The translations under genes were made by a program, and so were the position numbers. Positions 24,263-37,500 of a stretch of DNA of 64,000 nt are shown here, one piece after another. Position 1 is the first letter of the stretch; every line of letters starts with the position of its first letter. The notes under the pieces are model-generated. The model made no database searches and had not been told where the DNA came from. It saw only the letters and a list, made by a program, of their open reading frames with translations. The stretch is from Moringa oleifera (taxonomy: Eukaryota; Streptophyta; Magnoliopsida; Brassicales; Moringaceae), in the NCBI GenBank assembly GCA_021397835.1, contig JAJFZO010000447.1:1426001-1490000 (forward strand), written 5' to 3'.

Positions 24263-26170
24263 TAAGTTTTCAAGTATGTTTTAGTTTGATCTTTTACAAT
24301 TTTATATTATTGCTAACGATTTGGTTAATATTTTAACATATTTAATTATTTAAAATTATTCATCCAAACAAATGAAAAAGGAGAAGGTAACAACGATTTT
24401 TTTTTTTGCACACAATCAATTTTAGGATTTTTTTTTTCAAAAACAAAGATTAATTTGTATTTTTTAAAAACAAAAATTTTTAGTGGTCAACCATATCAAC
24501 AAAAATTGATGATGGCTTCACTTGTTTTTATTTTTTTATATCAAAAGAATTTTTTTTTTTCATTTCAATCTTAAAATTTTTTAGTCCAAATTATAGTTGT
24601 GATAACTTGTGAGTTCAAAGATTGGTAAAGAGTCGAATTAAGTACTAAATGGTTTACTTTTTGAATTTTAAAAATTAAAATTTTAATATGTATTCTTGTT
24701 TTGCAAAATCATTAAAAAAGTGTATTTAGAATTTTGATGTTTGACTAGTATCGAAATACCATGTATTTTCTTTACTTTTCACATTGTCTAAGCCCTTTGT
24801 ACGCGAGTTTTACCATTAGAAAGGATAAATTAATCAAAACTTTCATAAAGCTACTACGCTTTTGAAGGAGCTAGTGAAATATTTTATCCAAATTTGAATT
24901 TGGATTACATTATTATCCTTTTTCAAGATACTACTAGCTTTCATGGTAATGACAGTAATGTTCTTGGGTATCTTATTTGTCTAATGATGAATAATCTAAC
25001 AGGCTTTAAAAGGCTCGCATTTTTACTTACATAACTTAAATCAAGATAGAATCGATCAAAAAATTTAGAATAATCATAAATCCTTTAAGACACCTATAAG
25101 GTCATAAAATTTGTTTTTCTAAATAAACTTGTTGATTTGTATTAAAATATGAGCAAATTGATGGAACTAATACCCCTCCCATCTAGTTTACCAAAAATAT
25201 CCACAATTACTCATCTTTTTTTAAAAAACCTTTTATGACTTAAAATTAAAAAAATGCTTTTTTTGGAATAAAAAACCAAATAACCCTTTGATCCGTTAAT
25301 GATTGTGAAAAGTAATAAAACATGTTCGAGTTTCTTTCTCCCTCTTTCTCTCCAAATGCAAATGTATCATTCCTCTTTATTAATTCTTTCTTGTTGTTGT
25401 CTTGCTTCAACACTTAATTATTAAATGGCTCTGAGCCTCTTGAAAATGGTATCTTGTTGAACTCGTATTGAGATATTTGAAGAGAATCTCTTTTGCAATA
25501 GATCATGTTATGGTGTTGCTACAACATCAATCTATAATGTAGGCGAATTTTTGCACACTAACATCAAGAAGTCTCTTATTGACATCCCAAGTGAAGAAGG
25601 CATTTTTCATATACTAAAAACAAGCCAATATGTATAAGCATTATGATGCGTGGTTTCTAAAATTTTGACTATGTTGTTATGGGTAATATTTTTTTTCTTT
25701 TAAGGTAAATCACATCTTGCAAGTAAAATATACAAATAATGTAGATCTAAATTGGAAAAAATAAGATTGCAATTCAAATTTTATGCCTTGCTATCACATT
25801 TCGTGCCTTTTTATGTCAAAAATCATTTTTAAAATAATAATAATGTGTCCTGTCTCACGCAATTAGTCTATATCATGCAACATGATACTTAACTAATGTA
25901 CATATGCATTAAGTTTTGAAAACTAGACTTATTTTTATTGAATCCATATCTTATTGATTTCCTGGTTGATTGCGCGTTGTTTGCACATTTGTGCATTTTT
26001 TTTTATTAAAACTGTGTATTAAAATTTGAAACCATGACTTATTTTATTGAATCTATGTCTTATTGATTTTATAGCTAGCTATGGTGCTGTTCGCATATTT
26101 CATGTATTTTTTTTTATTGAATTCATGTGTTTATATTGTATTTTGTGTATAATTTTTGAAAATCATTTTC
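24263..26170. other. AT-rich intergenic spacer with an imperfect tandem duplication
   Basis: No gene seen. Two diverged copies of a ~105-bp unit lie at about 25912-26015 and 26016-26120. Both contain ACTTATTTT.ATTGAATC.AT.TCTTATTGATTT, followed by a GTTTGCACAT/GTTCGCATAT-like stretch and CAT.TATTTTTTTT. The second copy runs into the MuDR-like pseudogene. Confidence 0.5.
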
Positions 26171-28650
26171 TATGCAGGATGAGGATTGTAGTGAGATGGA
26201 ATGGTGAGTCGTTTAAATCAGGTGGAAGTGTTGAATTTTTTGGCAAATCTCGTAGAACCAATGGTGAGTTATTCAAAGAGGTTTGATTTATGAGTAATTA
26301 CTAGGTTTGGTTAAATCTTCTTATGAATGTTGATTTCTCTAAGCATAACATTGTATTGCATGCAAGTCATTTCTTAAAAAAAATCACTGTTAAAATCAAG
26401 ATTTTAAGCGATGATCATGTTATGTTTTGTTGTATGCTAATAACATAATTTTTCAAATAGTTATGGATTTGGTGAAGCAGAATTTGTTGAGAACAGATAC
26501 AGTGTTAGTGATAGTGGAATATCAACACGAGTTAATCCTTTTAATACTTCCACCAAAAGCAATCAAGTTAGTGATGCAATCCTTAATATGTAGCCTCATC
26601 CTCTTATTCACACTAGAAATTTTGGCATTGAGCCATTCTTCAACAATGAGACTCCTCATGGTATCCGACATACTGATGAAATCAATGCGGATGAGCCAAT
26701 AGACTATGATGTTTGGCGTGAATACCCGATTTATGATACTTAAACTACTAACAAAGAGCCTATTAATGGTTTGCCTTTTGCATGACCTTTTATACCTCAT
26801 TAAATGTCACTTGATAGCCCTAAAGTTACCAATACTACTAGTGATAAGGTTTTGATAGGGTAGTGTATCTCAATAATGAATTATATTATATTACTCTAAC
26901 TCTTACTATAAAATTAATAACTCTGATTACACCCTAAAGAGAGGTAAGTTCCTTTTTCAATAAGAAACAGTTGAAATAGTTCTTAGGTGTGTTTGCGTTG
27001 ATTGAAACTTTGAATTTAGAATTATTCATTCTAATAAATTAGTGCTTCAGGTTGCTTATACAAAGGCAAGTCTTTTGAGTTAGACAGTGTGATTTGAGAC
27101 ATAATTGCATGATGGAAGAGTTACATCGATGACATTGACAAGCAAGTTTCATTATCATTTGAGAAATTAGGCCTACAAATTATTCACTGATACTAAAATC
27201 ATAAAACTAAAAGATATTATGAGTGATATGAAAGAATTGTATGATATATAAATACTACATGTTAAGGCTTGAAAAGTAAAAATGTAGGCACTATATGTTA
27301 CATATGGTGATCTAGTCGAGTCATACTCACAATTGCATCATATTGCCACATATTACAAAAAGTTAATTCAGGAACTGGGGTTCAGTATACATAGAGGATC
27401 AGATTAATTGACTTAAGTTTTTTTTTTTAAAAATAACTCATTGGCAATCATTAAGAAAAATTCATTTAGTGATCAAACCAGTCATTATAATTAATGTCAC
27501 TCATCTAAAGAAAGTTCCACAGTATTATATTTTTAGTAGTATGTAAAGGTAACAATGAAAAAATATACCCTTTGGCATTTAAATATGGTGACTCAAAGTA
27601 CTATGTGGTATAAGAGTAGTTCTTGAGACATTTTAAGGAAGCAAACGATCTTGTTGATGACTTCGTTATTATATCAAATCATCATGCAAATATTACGAAG
27701 GTCACCGCAAAGATATTCTTTAGTTTTACACAGTTTATGTTATTAACATATAACCTATAACATAAAAAATAAATTTAAAAGATAAGATGTATCCAAAAAC
27801 TTTTTACACAGCAATAAAAGTATATCGAGAATTTGAATTTAATCAATTAATAGCCAAGTTATAAGCAAATCACCAGAGAACATTTGATTGCATTATGAAA
27901 AAAGATTATAGAAAAATTGTCATATATGTATTACTCAAGGAGATGTTACCATATCATAACCATTAACATTGTTAGGAGTCTTAATATTTGTCTTTGATTT
28001 GCTTGCAAATTGCCCATCATATTTTTTTAAAATTTATTAGAGATACGATGCAATATAGATCCGTCAATCGAAATGAAAAAGCCAAAGCTTAGAGGTCACA
28101 GTTAATATAATAAGTCCATTCATTAATGACAAAGAAACAAAAATCTTTCTTATAAATGGTAGCTTCATATTCACACTGGCATATATTTTTTTTATCAATC
28201 ATAAAGATAAAAAGATAATAATCAATTTGAGAGAGTGCAAGTACACTTACATTAAGTTATAACTTGATCTTTTGCCTTGTGCACACATATTGATAGCATC
28301 TAAGTGAAAAACATTTGATTGATTTATAAATAATGGTAGTTGTTTCAATTATTGTTTTATTAAAATGTTAATATTTTAATTATTTTTGTTAATAATTCTA
28401 TTTTATATCTTTTATCTTATGGTTGTAGGAAACTTAATATTGATTTCATTACCTTGTGTATCAATTACAACAAACAGGAAAACCTTGTAGTAGTAAACAA
28501 TGAGTCGATCTATCTAGTTAGTTAATAAGTCTGATTAGGATGTGCTTAATGAGGTGAAGAGCATTGTGGTCTACCTTTGAATAATGGTAAGCCATCACGT
28601 CGATTGAGGAAGTAAAAAATATCCAACCTTTCATAGAAATTCCCACTCAT
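26171..28650 (+). pseudogene. MuDR-like (MULE) transposase pseudogene
   Basis: The N-terminal segment follows an acceptor-like TATGCAG at 26171-26177 and starts MRIVVRWNGESF, like the MuDR N-terminal domain. At 27575-27720 the translation reads YYVV*E*FLRHFKEA...DLVDDFVIISNHHANI, matching the MULE domain pattern (W.L.HL......D..FISD.H..I). At 27780-27860 come fragments like NIK.KF and A.KAYREFEFN. At 27930-28050 the pattern resembles RRYHIMTTNI.ESLN..L..A.KLPI..L.E.I. Near 28245-28300 the SWIM-finger remnant L*LDLLPCAHI is visible, and KPSRRLRK near 28590-28610 resembles the usual basic C-terminal tail. Stops and frameshifts are frequent, so it is inactive. Terminal inverted repeats were not found. 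It ends where the Ty3/gypsy relic begins. Confidence 0.75.
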
Positions 28651-28689
28651 TATGTAGTACGAAGTTGTCTTTATTCTCAATTTTTAAGT

Positions 28690-31600
28690 TTGGTTATGAA
28701 CATTAAGAATTATGCCAAACTCGAAGTATTCTCGAATGGGTCCCTTCAAGATAGTTTTATGGAGATCAAAGACACTTTAACTTCGTTAATGCTCAATTGT
28801 TGTAACACTTCTCTAAAGACATTTTTCAAAGGTGCCCTTTTTGAATTGGTTTTAAACTTGGACAAAGCATCTACTATTGAATTCTCTATCTAGAAAATAT
28901 GTTGTACAAGGGATTCATTGGAGGCTAGTAACAATTTTTTGACTTTGGCTAAGTATTTTCTCATTTTCTCATCTCTGGCTTCGTATTCTTCCTTCATCTA
29001 CCATACTACCAATAAGGAGTCACTAAACATTTGTATAGGTTTCACCCTTATTTTTTGAGCAAACTAGAGTTTCATGATCATTTCTTTGTATTTTACTTCA
29101 TTGTTTGAGGCTTTAAAAATAATCTTTACTGCTAACTAGATTTTTACCCTTTTGAGGCTTTGAATGATTTATCCTACTTTTTTTGTATCCCTCCCAGGAG
29201 TACCATAAATTCATAAAGTCCACTTAAAGTGTTTTGTGATTATTCTTTTCGACCTATTCTCCTTTATGACTGTGTCTTTCTTATCACTCTCGACGCCAAA
29301 CCCATAACATTTCATGACAAAATATGTTAAGACTTATGCCTTAATTATTGCTCGAGGATTAAATTCAATGTCGAACTTTCCTTTTTGACTCTACACTTTA
29401 GCATCCTTCTTAAGGTGTTCGACTTCTTGATGTTTGGCATAAAGGTTTGTCTGCCAAAACCACAACTATATGAGCTTGAAATATGTTCTTAACTTTTGGA
29501 CTATTGTGATTAAAGTAAAAGTCATCTTTGAGATCTTTGAATACTGCACCTCTACGCTGTGCAGGGTATTACTAATATAATAATTGGTTGAAGGGACTCA
29601 TTTAACTATCAAGTCAACATGATTGTGATTGCTTCCTTGGAGGCAAATAAGTAGACAAAGCTTTTTTTTCAAGGATTAGCGTGATGATTAAGAGTGGAGA
29701 TACCGGGTACTACTTGAGTTTATTAAAAACCTTCGTTGTTATGTCATCCATTTAAACTCTTTCATCTAATGTAAGTCTTAAAGAGCGAAAGGCCTTTGTT
29801 AGTGACTTTAAAGATGAACCTGCCAAAGGTAATCACTCTTTCATTCAATCATTAGATTTCCTAAGCTAAAGTCGAGCAAGCATATCAATGGATAACTTTG
29901 ACCTTTTTGGGGTTTGCCTTAATTCTCTTGTGAGCCATATTAGGGATGACTTTGACCTTTTTGGGGTTTGCCTCAATTCTCTTATGAGCCATATTGAAAC
30001 TTTAAAACTTTTCAGATGCAATCTTAAAAATAAATTTTTTTAGGTTCAATTTCATGTTATATTTTTAAGCATAGCAAAGGCCTTCAGTAGGTTACACTAG
30101 TAGTTTTCTTCCTTGTAACTCTTAGCAATCATGTTATCCATCTGTTCTTTTAAGTTGCATCCAATTTGATCCTAAAATTTTTTGTTACAAACCTTTGATA
30201 TATGACCCTTAAATTTTTCAATGCAAGTGACATTATTTTCTAACAAAATGTGTCCACATCTATGATGAATGCAATGCATTCCTCATCTTTAAGGCACATC
30301 TTTATTTGGTTGTACCCAAAAAATGTAGTCATGAAACTCAAGATCTCGTATCGTATAGTGTTATCAACTAAATGATCTACTCTTATAAAAGAAAAACTAT
30401 CCTTTAAATAGGCTTAGTTAAGGTCCCTGAAATTGACAACACATGCACCACTTTTCATTAGCTTTTTTTCATCAATACAACAACTTGTGAATTGTATTGG
30501 CCTAATGAAGTCGACTACCTATAATTTTTGGACCTCTGTCCTAAAATCCTCTTGCTTCTTTTATGGTAAAATTAGTTTTCTTTTTTTCATTTTGCTTGAC
30601 TGGCTTAAAGTTCAAATTGACCTTTAAATGGTGCTTTATGACTTCCATACTAATCCTTGAAATATCTCATATTGTCCATGTGAATACTCCTAGGCTATTT
30701 TTGAAGAAAGACGATAGTTATTGTCTAAAGTGTTTAAGGAAGCTAGGTCTAATTTTTACAATTTTTTGAAAATTATTTCTATCACTTCAAGTTCCTTCGT
30801 TGCTTTACTAAGGCACGCCTTATTCTTATCTTTGAGATCTACCTTATTTATCGAGTATACTTTTTTTTTTTTTTAATGACATAGTGAAGAAGCATAGTTT
30901 TGCCACTTGTTGACTTCTTTTAACTTCCTCCATGTTGTTCATGGTCGAGAACCTCATTAATAGATGATAGCTTAATGTGATTACTTATAGGGCGTTAAGG
31001 TAGAGCCTTCTAAGAATATCATTGCAAGGGGTCTTGATCACCAAGAACTCGATTATGACATTGACTTGTCTCGTGGGTGAACCAACAACCAAAGGGAAAG
31101 CAATGATTCCTTCTACTCAGATCGACTCTTAGTTAAAGCCTAGGAGACTTTTACAATATAACTTGAGCCTTTCGCTTAAGAGCTTCATTTAAACAAAAGT
31201 TGGCTCATATAGTATATTAGCCAAGCTTCTATTATCCACTAGAAATTTTTTAATCTCAAAGTTAACAATCACTAGGGTCACCACTATGGTATTGTTATGG
31301 GGCTCATAAAATATCCTAAAGGTCCCAGTAAAAGAATGATATCATTAATCATTTAGGTTCTCACCCTACCTTTAAGATGTTCTCGCATATGCCTTTTTTC
31401 ATGTGGGTTCAACATAATTTGAGATGGGTTCATTGTTTATTATCTCTATTACTTTGTTTCTTTGGACAATCGAAAACTCCTCGGATGTCTTAACTTGGGC
31501 TATCAATAGCCACTTCAATGAAAATGCAATCAACGGTATAAAGTGGTTTCCCATCGAGCCGATGTACTATTACAAGTGCCTTTCTTGGATCAAGGTCTTG

Positions 31601-33200
31601 ATCTTTTCCTTGAATTATCTACATATTTCAGTTTCATGACCAAAATCTTGGTAAAAATGGTAATACCTGATTTGGTCTCTTATCTTTGGTAGGGTAACCA
31701 TTTATTAAAGATGTCTTATTATGCCTTTGTTCTAAACAACTATCATCACACTTATCTAAAACATGTTTGATGGCATGAAACTATTCGGGAAAAGCATTCC
31801 AACCTTACTTATTATGGTGAATCCCTATGATGCAATAAGTGGTTTGCCTTGATTATCAGTTCTCATCATGCGTCCCTACAATTCTTTTTGCAATCCCCCT
31901 TTTTTTTTTCTCATTCTTTCCTCTAAATGCTCTTCGCATATCTCTCTTCCATTTACTCCACTATTCATTTCTTATATATTTTTCTACCAATGCCATAAAC
32001 TCAATCATGCCTTGTATAGGTTCTCGACATAAAAGCTTCAAAGAAAGGTCATCCCTAACAGTCCTTTCATAATGGTTGCCATAGTTACTAGGTCTTTTAA
32101 CTAATCTTTTTGTGGTGCTTCATGGTTAAATTATGACATTTAGGTTTTAAGTGATTCACTTGAAGACTGGCATACAACCATTAAATGGTCAAGGTGTTTC
32201 TTAGTTCGTCAGCTACTAATAAAATGTCTCAATAATAAATGTGACATCTGTTTAAAAACTAGTTATGCTCCTTAGTTTAAGAGATCACACAAATTTCCCG
32301 CAGATCCTATTAATGTGGTAAGAACACCTTACAAAAGACTACATTGGTTATACCCTAGAACAATTTTATATTTTTTTACTTGTCCAAGTGATCCTTTGAG
32401 TTTTCTTTCCCATTATATGATTCAATTTGGGGAAGTATGAAGTTTGTTGTGAAATGGCTCTTTAACATATCATCAACAAATGGGAGATGGGAGTCATAGT
32501 CGCCATCCCTTTCCCCCTCTCATATCTTTATCTAAAAACCAAACTGCTTAGTTTGGATGATTCATTCTTTTATCAAACTGGTTATCATTCCCTTGTTGAA
32601 AAGGATAAGACCCTCCTATATCGTTATCCATTGGATGATGGGATGCTTTTCTTCTATTTTGTTCGATCATTGATTAGATATTTTGTTGCTTAAAGCTTAA
32701 GCATTATCTCCCTGATCAGAAGCTAGGGTTTCTTATTATCACTAATGCCTCCGTTTCTTCTCCAAGTCATATATCGTGGCATTCAACTCTCGCATATGTT
32801 TTCATAAAAGAGCAAGTCACAGGGTTTGGATAGGTGAATGGGCTCCTTTGAAAAAAGTGAAAGTCTTGATTGGGCCTCCATGATGACATCCTTGCTTAAC
32901 TATTAATCTCAAAAGGGATACATAACCTTTGGCCTTATGTTTTCATAGACGACGCCTATGTTGTTCCAAGTAAAACATGGCCAACTTGTCTTTTCTCATT
33001 CTTTAGTCTCTTAAATACTTTCTTTGTCCAAAATCCCCTGTATAAGGCTTTGATCCTCCTTTTATGCCTATCGGCTACCTTTCTCTTCGTCCATTTCGCA
33101 TTACGTAACCATGCTTTTCACACCGTACTTCCTTTTACTTTGCATGTTTCCTCCTATCCTTTTAGTATGTCCTCCTTAACAGTTTCATTCAACCTTATAC
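28690..33200 (-). mobile_element. Decayed Ty3/gypsy retrotransposon polyprotein
   Basis: Minus-strand fragments appear in the order gag-protease-RT-RNase H as coordinates fall. Gag occupies about 31560-32700, with a HETEICR*FKEKIKTLIQ segment near 31600-31650 that mirrors the HDTEDC..LK.EIE.LI pattern. Protease is at 30960-31290 (FLVDNRSLANILY; later VNVIIEFLVI....DILRR.YLNAL). The RT entry lies around 30550-30800 with many stops. The RT thumb at 29890-30000 has IEANPKKVKVI, in a tandem 18-codon duplication. RNase H spans 28860-29120 (MFSDSLLVVW*MKEEYEARDE...YLAKVKKLL; then ENSIVDALSKF). It is riddled with stops. No integrase was found; the element is cut off at about 28690 by the MULE relic. 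LTRs were not identified. Confidence 0.8.
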
Positions 33201-34480
33201 AAAACATGCTTTGACTATCCTTAGAATGGGGATAACATTAATTCGTTGTAATGTAATACACATTAACGTAGTGTCTTATTTTGATTAATATTCTATTTTG
33301 ATTAGATATTTTAGTTTCTTATTTTTTTCTCTAAAAGCTTAACTTTTGAGTTTTTTTTTAAAAAATTTTATTCTACTTCTCCTTCGAAACAAACCTTTCG
33401 TTGTATCAAATAAATAAAAAATTAAAAATTAAAAAAAAAAAGAAGAATGAAAGGAAAGAAAAAAAAAAAGAAATGAAACAAAAAAAAGCATGAGGAGACG
33501 AAAAATAAGAGAATAAGAAAGAGTAATTATGGAGGAGGAAAAGAGAGGTAAAAATAAGGAAGCAATAGGCAGCTTGGTCATTGGGCAAAATTAAGAAAAC
33601 CCATTTTACTTTTTGAACATTTACTGTAAAGATATTCGCGTTGCAATTTGATCGAGTTGTACCTTTTTTTTTTTTAGAATATCAAACCATTAATATGGTT
33701 TGTTAACTACTTCTAACCATGCAATTTAATCTAAATAATATAAATTACCTCAAATATTTATAAAATTTGGTGTGGTTGTTGTGTTTTCGTTCATCAATGT
33801 GCTTTTAAAATAAATATCAAGCAACATTAATTTACTGTGAACTAAAAAAATTTTAAATACCAAATATAATCAATTTTAAAGTTTAAAATTCTATCAAAGC
33901 TTATACAAACAAATCAAAATACAAATTAACTTAGAAATTCAAAATCTAAATTTAATGAACCAATTAAAATGCTAATTTCGAAGTTCAAAATCTGTTAAAA
34001 TAATTTTTAAAAAACTATATTTTACTATCAATAATTTTTAATTCATTTTAAAACATCAATTAAAAAATATCTGCTTTGATTTGATACAATTTAATTTAAT
34101 TGATTTTTATAATTTAACAAAAATACTCTTAATTTATATTATTTGTATTAATTTTTGATAAAAAATTATTTTATTTTAAGACATAAATTTAAGGTTGGTT
34201 TTCAATATTTTTAAAAATCAAATTTGATTCATATAAAATTAATATAAATTCATGATATCATGACTAAAATTATTTTAAATTTTATTTTTTAGAATAATCT
34301 CTCCCCTCAAATTAATTATATGTGTTGGTATTGTATTATTAATTTAATGACTTTAATACGAGTGATTTATGCGTGTGGCATGAAACAAGATTCCAGGTCG
34401 ACACTCAACCCCGCGACCAACCAAGAAGGATTCATAGCACAGACGATTAGGAGGATCCCTTCCAGGGTACGCTTGTCCAC
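33201..34480. other. AT-rich intergenic spacer upstream of the CHFR-like gene
   Basis: No gene. It contains a purine-rich low-complexity tract at 33415-33500 (A-runs with G interruptions) and strongly AT-rich DNA to about 34310. It may include the outer end of the gypsy relic at its left side. Confidence 0.5.
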
Positions 34481-34482
34481 CA

Positions 34483-34488
34483 TATATA
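34483..34488 (+). promoter_or_regulatory. Putative TATA box of the CHFR-like gene
   Basis: TATATA in a CACCATATATAGATAC context, 80 bases upstream of the ATG at 34568. It is followed by a pyrimidine-rich leader (CGCTCTCTCTTCGCTG) typical of plant core promoters. Confidence 0.45.
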
Positions 34489-34567
34489 GATACACATATG
34501 TATATGTTGTCGCTCTCTCTTCGCTGTTAAACCCAAACTCCCTGTCTCTGCTCTGGTAAGGTCCATA

Positions 34568-37500
34568 ATGGTGGAAAGTGGAGAGTGCTCTGGTGCAAAG
34601 CCCTCGGATGAAATCTGGGCCAAGTTGGGTATGCGCTCTTTTTTTTTTCCTCTTTTTCGGGGATAGTAATTGTTTGTATTTACTATTTTGCACCGCTTGG
34701 CTTCAAGGAAATGCATGTAGCAGAAAGTCTTTATTCTCGTCTTAAATTCTTTCTTTCGTGTGCTCACATGGTGAAGAAACATCATTTAGGCTGCCATGCA
34801 TATTACTCAAAGTAAGTCGTATTTGCTGTCTTTGGATTTCAAGAATTGGGCTAAAAAATGGAAATTTGATGTAATCCATCTATGATTTTTGCTACTAGGC
34901 TGTACTGTATGCCCATTTTTATGCACCTTGGTTATATATATTTTATTTATTTCCTCAAAAGTATCATCTCTAATTCTTTTCCATCAAAGTGGTAATAGCT
35001 TTTTTGTTTTCCTGATCAAAGAATTGTTTCACTAAATGTTTGCCGGGAAGCTTGATTGTGATTGACATTTTGAAGTACTCATTTAGGACATTATTTGCTT
35101 TTTCGGTTTTTTCTCCCTTCTGGGTTCCATTTAAGTGTTCGGTTCACTTCTCAACAACCTCAGTTCTTGTAACCAATTTTGACTTTTTCCTTGTGAAGTG
35201 CCTTGATGATGGTTCACATCACAAAGACCTTTGAACTTCTCTATTGTTAATTATGTGATTTCTAGACAGCAAGCATCAGCCTTGTTTTAAGCATGTGTCT
35301 TCAGATGCTTATTTTGGTGGCTTATAAGAAATGCCTACTGGTTGAGAAAGATGCTGGGTTATGAATTGAATTTGCTTTGATATCATCTTATGTGAAAGAA
35401 ATGCAGAGATATTATTGCGGAATTTGAATTGTATATATGATGTTTTTCTACCGTTAAAATATTAGAACTGATTGATTTGTTTCCTTGCTGCAGTACCATC
35501 TGACTCGAGATATTCAGATGTGGACATACGGTCAAATGAGGCAGTAATATGCTCAGCGATCACAGCCTCTTCTCTTGAAAAGCTTGAATGGTGCAGAATT
35601 ACAAGGAATGCAGATCTAGTCTCCGCCAAAATTCAGAATAAGAGGTAATGTTCAATCTTTCAAACATCTTATCTTTTAGTGTGCTTGTCGTTTCATACAT
35701 TCTGAACTTGTAAAGTAAATGTGGGCTAAATTTAAAATTTCACTATCTTGAGCTAAGCCTGAATGCTATTGCCTATTCAAACGTAAAAGCTTGAACCTGA
35801 ATCATGTGAACATATTGAAACCTGCACCTGCTGATGTGTTAGCTCATCTACTAAAGGAGAAATCAAATTTATTTTATGAATAAGAGGTGGGAACTTATGG
35901 CTATATGATAACCAAACAAATCATTGATCAAGAACGGAAAATAAAGTGAACCAGTATATGAATTGTTTTCTCTCTTCTGTTTATGCATGTTTTCTGTAAA
36001 TTGTGTCTGTGGGAGCCCTATATCTTGAGTGATTGAAGAAATATGTTTGCAGCACATAATTCTCAATATAAAAAATGAGAACAATGGTTTACAAAAACTT
36101 GAGTTAAACAAACCTAACTCTTGTTAAACTTATGTGGAGAATCAGAATAGTCTGATAACCAAAATAAAAACTTGATTTCCTATGTTAGAAGCATATGTGG
36201 CATGCTTATTTAACACTGCATATAACCTACAATTCATATCATGTTTTGTACATCTTACTGTAAGGTTTACTCATATACTGTGGCAATGCTCTGTATAATA
36301 TATTCTTTTGTTTCTTATAGAAAAAATGAATGTATTAACCTTTGCAATCTACCCCTTCATCTTATTGGTTTTTTGTTTGATGTGTGGGTGTGTGCAGGTA
36401 GGTGTATGCATATGCATTCACAAGAGGACACTATTAAAGGCTTGTTCTTTGAAAAATATTTTTCTAGTATAAATATGTAATCAAACTATACACTGCTTGT
36501 AAAAAATTCTTCAAAAACCGTAAAAGAAAGATGATATTAAGTAGATTGAATGATAAACATGAAATAAAAAAGATCAATCTTGAAATTATTAAAAAAAAAA
36601 AAAGTAAACAATAAACTAAGTTTTCAATAGAATCTAGTCGATCTTGATGTCCGGAAGATATGAACCTATGGTATATCAGTAATCCAACTTCTTATGACAT
36701 TATATTAGCCATAAATAAGGTTAATTTAAAAACAAAAATAAGAAAATGAAAAAAGAAGATTTTTAATGAATGAAAACCTAACTTAAATTGAAAACAAGAT
36801 GAACAAAAGAATAGTAATATGCGAAGGAGATCCAAACATTTAAATGAGTCCAAAACGAAAGCTTTGAGTATTTTTGTTCAAAAAAAAAAAGCTCAAAAAA
36901 AATCATTTGTTAGTTGAAAGTGAATGATATATACCTTGAAAACAGATCTTGTTGGTAGGACTTTGATTTGTGCTTCATTGTTATTGTGTGAGTCTCTCTC
37001 GCTATTTTCATTTACATCTTCACAAACCTCAGTAGTCATGATAAGTAATTTTTTTTTTTCTTTCAATGAATAAGTGGAAAGGCAATCACAAAGTAGAAGA
37101 AAGGGGAAAAAATAATTATCTTTGCTTTTAGTCTTTTTCTCAGAGATAGTAGGTGGTATAAAGAATTTAGTTAAAGGAAATTATGGAACATCATAATGGA
37201 AAATTAGTATTTAAACTTTTAAGAGGTTTGGACTGTTCCACCTTTTATATTTAATTGCCAATTTGTATTTATTCTGAAAGGCAATTATTGCTCAAAAAAT
37301 ATTACTTTATATATTTTACTCGGAGTTGTAACCTGTCTGTGGCCTACAGGGTCCTGGCCCAAATACCTGATTGATAGTCTAACGGGCTGCCTTATCCTAC
37401 CAATCCTAGATTCCGACTCATAGGTCATGTTTGGCATTCCTGTTGAAATGAAGCAGTGTTATACTGTCACGAAGGTTCCCATAAATTAATGGTGGGGAAA

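Noticed and set aside
34367..34785. Two overlapping minus-strand open frames of about 110 codons over the start of the CHFR-like gene
   Set aside because: They lie antisense across the promoter, leader and exon 1 of a well-supported gene and have no family resemblance.
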